Below, piece by piece: positions 1-5,495 of a DNA stretch of 5,495 bases (its first letter is position 1; each line of letters starts with the position of its first letter). The stretch is taken from assembly GCA_003162255.1 (NCBI GenBank), contig PMMJ01000280.1, positions 28,795 through 34,289 on the forward strand. The letters are read 5' to 3'. The notes beneath the pieces were generated by a model. That model did no database searches. It worked only from the letters and a program-made list of their open reading frames with translations, and was not told the origin of the DNA. This DNA comes from Acidobacteriaceae bacterium. Lineage in GTDB: Bacteria > Acidobacteriota > Terriglobia > Terriglobales > Acidobacteriaceae. Both the position numbers and the translations under genes were made by a program.

Positions 1-818
1 ACGGCTATGGCACGGTTTTCGAAATGACGCCCGCAGGCACGCTGACCACACTGCAGAGCTTCAACTGGACTGACGGCGCCATGCCATACTCAGAGGGACT
101 GGCACAAAGCACCGATGGGAACTTTTACGGGACAACTCAGGTATCCAGTAACTACGACTGTGGCACCGTCTATGAAGTTACCCCCGGGGGCACGCTGACC
201 ACGATCCATAACTTCGACTACACCGACGGCTGCGGTGCGGACTCAGGGCTGACGCAAGCCACCAACGGCACTTTCTACGGGACGAGTTGGGCGGGTGGGA
301 CCGACGGCTATGGCACAGCTTTCAGTCTGTCGATGGGCCTCGCTCCGTTCGTGCAACCGCGTCCAAGCATGGGCTTGGTGGGCACCGCTGTGACGATCCT
401 GGGAAACAATTTGACGGGCACTACCGAGGTTAGCTTCAACGGCACAGCCGCGACCCACAAAAAGGTCGTCTCGGCGACTGAGATTACGACCACGGTTCCC
501 TCTTATGCGACCACAGGCGCCCTGACGGTGACCACGCCCAGCGGCACGATCAGCAGCGGGACATTTTTTGTGACGCCACAGTTTAAGAGCTTCAGACCGG
601 TCAAAGGCCCAGTGGGAACGCAGGTGCAGATCGCCGGGGTCAGCCTCACGCAGACTACCGCGGTGAGCTTTAACGGCGTGGCCGCGTCTGAGTTCACTGT
701 GGACTCCGACAAGAAGGTGACCGTGACCGTTCCCACCGGCGCAACCACGGGAGCAATCTCGATCACCACTGCTGGGGGGGCAGCCACGAGTGTAAAGAGC
801 TTCAACGTGACAGAATGA
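1..818 (+). CDS. GloVer-repeat surface protein with two C-terminal IPT/TIG domains (5' partial)
   Basis: The reading frame is open from the window edge (first full codon at base 3), so the N-terminus and any signal peptide lie outside; the ATG at 24 is internal. The visible ~271 residues begin with GloVer (Gloeo/Verruco, TIGR03803-type) repeats, seen as recurring GTVF/GTVY, TPxGTLTT, SF/NF, TDG and GNFYGTT/GTFYGTS blocks. From about base 345 two Ig-like IPT/TIG domains follow (roughly 345-578 and 579-815). Each has a GxxGTxVxIxGxxL start, a VSFNG strand, a TTxVP or VTVP block and a final strand of the SGTFFV / VKSFNV type. Such proteins are known from Acidobacteriota and Verrucomicrobia as exported proteins, presumably surface-attached or secreted; their function is not established. 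There is no C-terminal membrane anchor or sorting motif after the last IPT domain. The GH18 gene starts 90 bases downstream on the same strand, so co-transcription is possible but unproven. Confidence 0.88.
   Translation, partial: GYGTVFEMTPAGTLTTLQSFNWTDGAMPYSEGLAQSTDGNFYGTTQVSSNYDCGTVYEVTPGGTLTTIHNFDYTDGCGADSGLTQATNGTFYGTSWAGGTDGYGTAFSLSMGLAPFVQPRPSMGLVGTAVTILGNNLTGTTEVSFNGTAATHKKVVSATEITTTVPSYATTGALTVTTPSGTISSGTFFVTPQFKSFRPVKGPVGTQVQIAGVSLTQTTAVSFNGVAASEFTVDSDKKVTVTVPTGATTGAISITTAGGAATSVKSFNVTE
3..338 (+). repeat. GloVer tandem repeats, period 50-51 codons
   Basis: Equivalent Gly codons of the GTV/AF motif fall at bases 9, 162 and 312, giving periods of 153 and 150 bases. Two full units and the beginning of a third are visible; the array probably continues upstream of the window. 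Similarity shows in DNA as well as protein: the stretch encoding GTLTT and the following SF..TDG block is nearly the same in units one and two. This family is thought to form beta-rich, possibly propeller-like repeats, but that cannot be shown from sequence alone. Confidence 0.75.
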
Positions 819-897
819 CTCTGCGCGCAGCAGGGACGGGCACGTTTTTTTCAGCAACTCGAAATATCCCAAGAGAATGTGACTGCGGGAACAGATG

Positions 898-903
898 AAA
901 GGA
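898..903 (+). promoter_or_regulatory. Ribosome binding site deciding the GH18 start
   Basis: AAAGGA lies five bases before the ATG at 909. An in-frame GTG at 879 would add ten polar residues ahead of the signal peptide and has no comparable purine-rich site in front of it, so 909 is preferred. Confidence 0.6.
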
Positions 904-908
904 CTTAT

Positions 909-2090
909 ATGAAAGTTCAGTTTGATTATTCGAAGACCTACATCCGGCTGGCGATGGTGCTGCTGGTCGGTTTCAGCACCCTATGCGCGAGCGGGCAGGA
1001 CCAGGAGTTGTCAAAAGCGGCGATCCCCAAACCGGCAAAGCGGCTCATTGGCGATTACAGCTATTCGAGTCGGACTCAGACACCGCCCTACACCTCGAAG
1101 CAGATTCCGTACGCCAAATTGACGCACATTATTCACTTCTGCCTCGGCTTTTATTCCGACGGCTCGCTCTATATTGCCGGTGGCCCCAATGGCCTTCTCG
1201 AGCCCGCTCTCATCCGCAAAGCACATAAGAACGGCGTCAAAGTACAGATAGGCGTCTGCGGCCCCTTTAATGACTTTGATGACAATCCCAATGGGATGGC
1301 CACACTCATTGGCAACGTGGAGACGTTTGTCAACAGGTACGGATACGATGGCGTGGACATCGATTGGGAATATCCCACAATGGCGGAGACCAATAACTTC
1401 TACAGTCTGATGGCGGGTTTACGGGCGGCGCTTCCTTCCCCGTCCTACTTGATTTCTGCGGATGTTCCCCCTTGGGGAGACGGCGGCAACGGGTATGCCA
1501 TCCCCCAGGTGGACCAGTTCGTCGATTTCTTCAACATTATGATGTACGAGTGCGCTACGACCGGGGAGTCGGATGGGCAGCTGAATTCAGAAATCTTTTG
1601 GGACTGGAACAATCCCGACCCATGGGAGTGCCAGCCGGGAGGCGCCGCCAACGAGGCAGTCAACATATTCCTCCAGGAAGGGGTCGCGCCCTCACAGCTC
1701 AACATGGGCACCCCTTTCTACGGTTATCTCTATTCATATGTGTCGGAATTGTTTGGAGAATGCCCGCCCGCAGACCAGACGAAGGACGGAGCCTGCAAGG
1801 GCATTTCGGCTCACAACTACGGAACCTTTTTCAAACAGCGAATCAATAAAAAGGGCTGGCATACCTATTACGACCCGATTGCGCTGGTGCCGTATATGCT
1901 GCGCGTGGATGGCAAGCCGGGGTTCATCACCTACGACGACGAGATATCGACTTATACCCGCGTGTGGTACTCCGATTGGCAGTGGAATCTGGGCGGAGTG
2001 TTCATGTGGTCGATTGATGCCGACTACGACGGCCAAACGCAGGATCTGCTCGATCAGGCGTACGCAGCCAGTCTGCCCCCAGCCAACTGA
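909..2090 (+). CDS. Secreted glycoside hydrolase family 18 (chitinase-like) enzyme
   Basis: Predicted protein of 393 residues. GH18 enzymes cleave beta-1,4 links next to N-acetylglucosamine by substrate-assisted catalysis. The diagnostic DxxDxDxE motif is complete at residues 147-154 (DGVDIDWE), with E154 the expected acid/base. Other family marks are a beta-3 strand KVQIGVCGP at 111-119, the substrate-loop motif MMYE at 211-214, MGTPFYG at 266-272, and a late FMWSIDAD with W367 at the expected -1 subsite position. The N-terminus looks like a Sec signal peptide: charged start, hydrophobic core at 14-25, likely cleavage near residues 27-29. The Cys at 26 does not sit in a good lipobox. No carbohydrate-binding module is visible; the length is that of a lone catalytic domain. 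Two motif positions differ from typical chitinases (C118 in the SxGG strand, E214 instead of Asp), so the exact substrate is uncertain. The gene converges with the GH2 gene. Confidence 0.92.
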   Translation: MKVQFDYSKTYIRLAMVLLVGFSTLCASGQDQELSKAAIPKPAKRLIGDYSYSSRTQTPPYTSKQIPYAKLTHIIHFCLGFYSDGSLYIAGGPNGLLEPALIRKAHKNGVKVQIGVCGPFNDFDDNPNGMATLIGNVETFVNRYGYDGVDIDWEYPTMAETNNFYSLMAGLRAALPSPSYLISADVPPWGDGGNGYAIPQVDQFVDFFNIMMYECATTGESDGQLNSEIFWDWNNPDPWECQPGGAANEAVNIFLQEGVAPSQLNMGTPFYGYLYSYVSELFGECPPADQTKDGACKGISAHNYGTFFKQRINKKGWHTYYDPIALVPYMLRVDGKPGFITYDDEISTYTRVWYSDWQWNLGGVFMWSIDADYDGQTQDLLDQAYAASLPPAN

Positions 2091-2217
2091 TACGCGGCCC
2101 GGGAAGCGAAGCGTGGCATCAGTCCGCCTTTGCTTCTCGAAAACCCGGAAATACTCGCAGGCAGCGTGATTATTGCGTCTCGAGTCTTGCGGGAAGGTAA
2201 CGCGGGAGTTCTCTGCA

Positions 2218-2245
2218 ATGCAGGCCGCGTCGCGGAGCGCTGCAT
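2218..2245. other. Stem-loop I in intergenic region
   Basis: ATGCAG (2218-2223) pairs with CTGCAT (2240-2245); inside it CCGC (2225-2228) pairs with GCGG (2232-2235) around a three-base loop. It stands 127 bases after the GH18 stop codon and has no following T-tract, so a classical intrinsic terminator is not indicated. Confidence 0.35.
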
Positions 2246-2251
2246 GCCTGG

Positions 2252-2280
2252 AGCACCTCGGGCCGTTGGAACGAGGTGCT
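2252..2280. other. Stem-loop II in intergenic region
   Basis: A perfect nine-base inverted repeat, AGCACCTCG (2252-2260) with CGAGGTGCT (2272-2280), closes an 11-base loop. It begins only six bases after stem-loop I. There is no T-tract on either side. It could be transcript-stabilising structure at the 3' end of the GH18 mRNA, a protein-binding palindrome, or a leftover of a mobile element. Confidence 0.4.
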
Positions 2281-2492
2281 TGGGCGTCTGTGGGCTTGTT
2301 CGCAAGGGTGTAGCGGTTCCAATGAGCCGGAACAAACTTGTACTTCCTTCCTTCGCGAGGGAACATGACAGGTGTGATCCGAGTCACGGAAACATCGGCC
2401 CTAACTCCCGAAAAATAGATTGGTTGCGCCAGACATGCACCTAGTAGATCGATTCCATAATACAGGGAGGCTGGTCGCTTGCCCTTTGTTAG

Positions 2493-2684
2493 TCGCCGAG
2501 CACGGTACAGCTAAGCCCGAAGGAGACGGAAATGCTTACCGCGCTCTCGCTGTCGAGAAGCGAGCCGGCCGGGCGAGTACAACGGGCTTCGATTCTGTTG
2601 CGTTATCACGTGGGAGAGACGGTTTCTGAAATCGCCCGGCGCTTGGCCTCTGGTAATCTAGTCTCCTATCGGTTCATTGCGTAG
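2493..2684 (+). pseudogene. IS630-type transposase, N-terminal remnant
   Basis: The frame open from 2493 (after a stop at 2490-2492) to the stop at 2682-2684 encodes VQLSPKETEML, then SRSEPAGRVQ and RASILLRYHVGETVSEIA followed by RRL. This pattern, with QRA, ILL.Y..GE.VSEIAR and an upstream polar helix, is the N-terminal helix-turn-helix DNA-binding segment of IS630/Tc1-mariner-type transposases. The match ends near base 2645 and the remaining ~12 residues before the stop do not fit the family. The second helix, the linker and the whole DDE catalytic domain are absent, whereas intact members run to about 340-360 residues. No intact start with a ribosome binding site or terminal inverted repeats can be identified. 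It is a dead fragment lying 26 bases beyond the 3' end of the GH2 gene. Identification is by motif memory, not by a search. Confidence 0.6.
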
Positions 2685-2710
2685 TCAGGGCCGTTGTACC
2701 CAAGCGCGTA

Positions 2711-4816
2711 CTAAGGTCTCCAATCGAACGAAAGCGCTGAAAATCCCGTGGGTCTTATCACGTCAAATCGAATGCAAACGGGTACCTCGGACTGAGTGAA
2801 CTTTAGTTCGAACCTCGCCAGACTCGCGGGGAGCAACTCAGGAATCGCCACTTCCTGATGCTCCACGGGAATATCGCCCTGCCCATAGAACGTGCCGCGC
2901 AAGGTGTAACCTCGAAGCCTGTACATGGGGACGTCGCCGCGCGTTCCTAAGATCACCTGGAAGTTGTTCAAGTGGTTCTCCAGAGAACGTAGTTCGATCG
3001 GACTGGATTCCCGCCGAAGGAGCTCATAGGACTGCTTCTTTGTCCCATAAACATCGACCACTCCGTGCACGCGTTGCTTGAGGACTCCCATGCCGCGGTC
3101 ACCCACGTGCGTGCGATAGTCGTTGTAGCAGAAGAAAATCGCGCCGGCAATGTATTCCCTTGCGCGTATTACGAGATCGTGCGTGCGAAGGATCTCCATC
3201 CGGGGCTCGTCTCCTTCGGGCCGATCCTCGGTGCAAGCGCAATAGCCGTACTCGGAAATGACGATGGGTTTGTCAGGGAAGGCCGCATGAATCCCCTCGA
3301 GATAGCCTGCGGCGTCCTCTGCCGAACCTGGCGCCCAGGTTCCGAAATACTCATTCGCTTCGATAAAGTCCATAAGCCCGGCAACGTCGCGTTCCGGTGT
3401 GCTGTCCAGAGAATTGGAAGCATAAGAACATAAACGGCCAGCATCCAACTTCTTGGCCTCCCGCAGCATGTGCTTCGCAAACTGGGAGGCAGGCGGGTCC
3501 TGACCCCCGATCTCGTTGCAGAGACCCCAGACTACAAGACAGGGATGGTTGCGGTCTCGCGCGATCATCTCGCGCAATTGTTCGAGCCCATTCTCCATGA
3601 TGTCGGCATCCGGTTGTGGCCCCATACCCTGAAAAGTATCCGATCCCCAAGCGGGGACTTCGGTTTGCATAAGAATCCCGTGGCGATCGCAATAGTCAAG
3701 AACACACTTATCCTGAGGCCAATGAACTCGTGTAAAGATGCAGTTGAGGTGCTTCAGGTCCGCGTGGTCGCGCCCGATCCAGTCCGCAGGTTCTGCCATT
3801 CCGAACTCCGGGTTGCTCCCCGCCATGCGTTCAACGCCCATTAGGCGCACGCGCTCGCCGTTCAAATGGAACGCGCCATCTTTGACCTCCAACCGGCGGA
3901 CGCCAAAGATCGCAGAAAAGCTGTGGGATGTATCTGTCCCCGCGACCGAGAAGCAAAGCCGATACAAGTTGGGATGATCGAAGTGCCACAGCTTTGCTTC
4001 AGGCAGAGCAACCTCCACCGCCAGCGTTTCGGTTGCTCCGGGCTTAATCGAGAGACCTGCCCCCTGTCCCTTTTCAGAACCGTCAGACCGGATGCTTCAT
4101 CCACGATCCGGAAGGAAGTCCCGCCGCTCCAGTCCCTGTGGCTTGTGTTTCGGATATAGCCGGTGATTGCGATCGTTGCGTCTCCGTCGGTGAAATTGGG
4201 AGTGGCTTGGACGTCCACACGTTCCACGAATACCTTGGGAGAGATGAGGAGTTGTACGGGCCGAAAGATGCCTCCGTCGTGCGCCCAGTCACTGGAGCGC
4301 CCGCGAGGCAGCATGTGTTCATTGAAAGCATTGTCCACACGAACGGCAATGGCGTTTGCTTCTCCCCAATGGAGCAAATGCGTGACGTCGAACGTGAATG
4401 CGGTGTAGCCTTTGCCCCGGTGTTCCCCCGCGAGTTGGCCATTGATCCAAACTGTAGCGGTGTGAAAGACCGCCTCAAACTCAACCCGCACAGTAGAATT
4501 CTGCCAGTCCGGTCGAACATCAAAGGTTCGGCGGTACCACGCAACCCCGTAATACTCGGCCAGTGGGGCTTCAACCTGCCACGTGTGAGGGACCTTATAC
4601 TGGCCGCCAACCCGTGCTTGGCACATCGGCGGCGTCCCAATGTCGGCTCGTCCCAGAATCCGCCGAATCCGTGCGAAAAAGCCACTCTCCACAGAGGCTG
4701 GCGAGACTGGTAGAAAACGTTCTCGCTTCAGTGTCTGCGACCTGGGCTTCGGAAGTGGCGAGCGTCGCCGCAATCGTTCCCGCAGAGGCAGTCAGAAACT
4801 GACGTCGTGATGGCAT
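2711..4816 (-). pseudogene. Tat-exported glycoside hydrolase family 2 enzyme, broken by two frameshifts
   Basis: The gene reads right to left from ATG 4814-4816 to TAG 2711-2713; the composite protein is about 701 residues. It starts with a twin-arginine signal (SRRQFL at residues 3-8, then an Ala/Thr-rich hydrophobic stretch). A GH2 sugar-binding jelly roll follows (about 40-195, with GEWLFR, VPHTWQVE, GVAWYRRTF, VRVDN and GGIFRPVQL), then an Ig-like domain (about 196-300), a TIM barrel (about 303-600) and a ~95-residue beta-rich tail. In the barrel, NHPCLVVWGLCNE supplies the acid/base E435 (bases 3512-3514) and PIVISEYGY the nucleophile E522 (bases 3251-3253), so both catalytic residues remain. 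GH2 members act on beta-galactosides, beta-glucuronides or beta-mannosides; the substrate here cannot be assigned. Read literally, translation from the start stops after 73 codons. One extra base lies near 4595-4600 and one is missing near 4071-4074. No other in-frame stop interrupts the composite, so decay is recent or these are sequencing errors. Confidence 0.9.
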
Positions 4817-4924
4817 GAGTGAAAGCCTACGTTGGCATCACAAACAGGTACACAACAAGATGTCAGCATCCGCACGACATTGCAAGCTCGTCTGTTCTCC
4901 GCCCGATCTTGCGGACCAGCAACT

Positions 4925-5041
4925 TTACAAGCTGGAGCGCGGCATGGCCGCAGATACAAAGAAATACCGTATTTTCACCGGACTGAAATGATTAAGGCCG
5001 TACCGATGGCGCTGCTGTTCAGTCAGGAAACTGACGGGCAT
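4925..5041 (-). pseudogene. Probable Tn3-family transposase N-terminal remnant
   Basis: A 38-residue frame starts MPVSFLTEQQRHRYG and continues with SPVKIRYFF. Tn3-family TnpA proteins (DUF4158 domain) commonly begin MPVSFLTxxQRxRYG followed by SPxQLARYFHLDD, so both blocks and their spacing fit with one residue missing. A strong Shine-Dalgarno-like AGGAGG stands three bases before the ATG. The frame ends after MPRSSL, and the remaining ~950 residues of a TnpA are absent; no terminal inverted repeat is evident. The fragment ends 108 bases upstream of the GH2 start on the same strand. The match is short and made from memory. A chance resemblance, or a genuine small unrelated peptide using that ribosome binding site, cannot be excluded. 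Confidence 0.42.
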
Positions 5042-5093
5042 GGGCCTCCTCTCCATGTCTGGGGGGAGGCACTTGCAAAACCTTCAAGGTGAT

Positions 5094-5119
5094 GCCGCCA
5101 CGAGCCACGATCTGGCGGC
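5094..5119. other. Stem-loop with seven-base perfect arms
   Basis: GCCGCCA (5094-5100) pairs with TGGCGGC (5113-5119) around a 12-base loop. No T-tract follows on either strand. It lies 52 bases upstream of the Tn3-like fragment and directly before the short hydrophobic frame at 5123, so it could be an operator or RNA structure, or be fortuitous in GC-rich DNA. Confidence 0.3.
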
Positions 5120-5122
5120 TGT

Positions 5123-5266
5123 ATGAGATCCACCAGATTAGCATCCTGCATCCTATGCCGACGCAGCATTACGTCGATGCGGATTGCTGTCCTGCTGTTT
5201 GTGATTGTGCTGTCCGGACTGGTCAGTTACATCGGACGGGGAATTGCTGAAATCGTGTTTCGTTAA
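5123..5266 (+). CDS. Short hydrophobic reading frame, doubtful
   Basis: A 47-residue frame from ATG 5123, or 29 residues from the in-frame ATG 5177. The C-terminal 29 residues start MRIAVLLFVIVLSGLVSYIG, a convincing single membrane segment or uncleaved signal, followed by RGIAEIVFR and a TAA stop. Neither ATG has a clear ribosome binding site. The segment slightly resembles the first membrane helix of DUF3084-type proteins (SGLxxYIGD...), which would make it a truncated gene start, but the resemblance is weak. It may equally be a spurious frame. I do not assign a function. Confidence 0.25.
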   Translation: MRSTRLASCILCRRSITSMRIAVLLFVIVLSGLVSYIGRGIAEIVFR

Positions 5267-5495
5267 CCCGGTTTTCCGTTCCGTTGATCCCCGCTACCCA
5301 ATAAGACCCCGTCGTTGTCTCTCCCGAACCAGATTGTCCTCGGACCTGGTGTCTTCATCCTGGAAAATAAGAATCTGTCCTCGCGCGCGCGGCAATTGCT
5401 AAAGCTTCGAGTCACGACATCTTCAGTAGTTTGGCATCCACTTTGAGGAACCCCGTCCAGAGCAATGGCACCTGTTAACGCCAGCGAAAAAGTGA
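5267..5495. other. No recognisable gene at the right edge
   Basis: Frames on both strands give short translations without a recognisable motif. A run of alternating CG dinucleotides lies near 5380-5392. An ATG at 5465 opens a frame to the window edge, but it shows only ten codons and its nearest purine-rich site is about 15 bases away, so it is not called as a gene. Confidence 0.4.

Larger units (their letters stand above)
2091..2489. other. Gene-poor gap after the GH18 gene
   Basis: Reading frames on both strands here give low-complexity, Arg/Ala/Pro-rich translations without a recognisable domain, or are extensions of frames lying opposite the GH18 gene. Apart from the stem-loops listed separately, nothing supportable is seen. 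The gap is unusually long for two convergent genes and may be a decayed insertion, in keeping with the transposase remnant that follows. Confidence 0.5.

Noticed and set aside
821..851. Possible terminator after the GloVer gene: CTGCGCGCAG palindrome and a run of seven T at 845-851
   Set aside because: The palindrome is too short to form a stable stem with a usable loop and is separated from the T run by 14 bases; no hairpin directly precedes the T run.
243..872. Long minus-strand open frame opposite the GloVer protein
   Set aside because: It is Arg/Gly/His-rich without domains and lies over a clearly coding + strand frame; it is a codon-bias shadow.
879..908. GTG at 879 as the GH18 start
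   Set aside because: It would put ten polar residues before the signal peptide and lacks a ribosome binding site; ATG 909 has AAAGGA five bases upstream.
4060..4080. Programmed ribosomal frameshifting as the explanation for the split GH2 gene
   Set aside because: The A4 site is not a canonical X XXY YYZ slippery heptamer, no stimulatory structure is evident, and two shifts of opposite sign in one hydrolase gene would be without precedent known to me.
4860..4991. A 43-codon + strand frame with a protein-like composition (ends in KKYRIFTGLK)
   Set aside because: No ribosome binding site, no recognisable family, and it overlaps antisense the better-supported Tn3-like fragment.
5378..5394. Alternating CG run as a functional Z-DNA or methylation site
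   Set aside because: It is a short low-complexity stretch in GC-rich DNA with no supporting context.
5465..5495. ATG opening a frame to the window edge, as the start of a next gene
   Set aside because: Only ten codons are visible and the nearest Shine-Dalgarno-like GAGGA is about 15 bases away.

Overview
The window is moderately GC-rich bacterial DNA. It most likely comes from a member of the Acidobacteriota (Terriglobia-like). This is inferred from the GloVer-repeat plus IPT/TIG surface protein, a protein type common in that phylum, standing beside secreted glycoside hydrolases. No rRNA or other marker gene is present, so the taxonomy is an inference only.

Layout: (1) 1-818, + strand: the C-terminal part of an exported GloVer-repeat protein ending in two IPT/TIG domains. 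(2) 909-2090, + strand: a complete secreted glycoside hydrolase family 18 (chitinase-like) enzyme with its own ribosome binding site. (3) 2091-2710: a long gap with no intact gene. It holds two adjacent stem-loops and, near its end, an N-terminal remnant of an IS630-type transposase. (4) 2711-4816, - strand: a Tat-exported glycoside hydrolase family 2 enzyme with both catalytic glutamates present, but broken by two single-base frameshifts of opposite sign. (5) 4817-5495: a second gene-poor stretch. It holds a probable remnant of a Tn3-family transposase N-terminus (- strand), a stem-loop and a short hydrophobic reading frame of doubtful status; the last ~230 bases hold nothing I recognise.

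The GH18 and GH2 genes are convergent, and both products carry export signals, so the region looks like a small polysaccharide- or chitin-degrading neighbourhood next to a repeat-rich surface protein. The gene-poor flanks on both sides of the GH2 gene each contain a decayed transposase start, and the GH2 gene itself is disrupted. Together these suggest a degenerating accessory locus. I see no CRISPR array, tRNA, rRNA, phage gene or defence gene, and nothing that makes a convincing case for a previously undescribed system.
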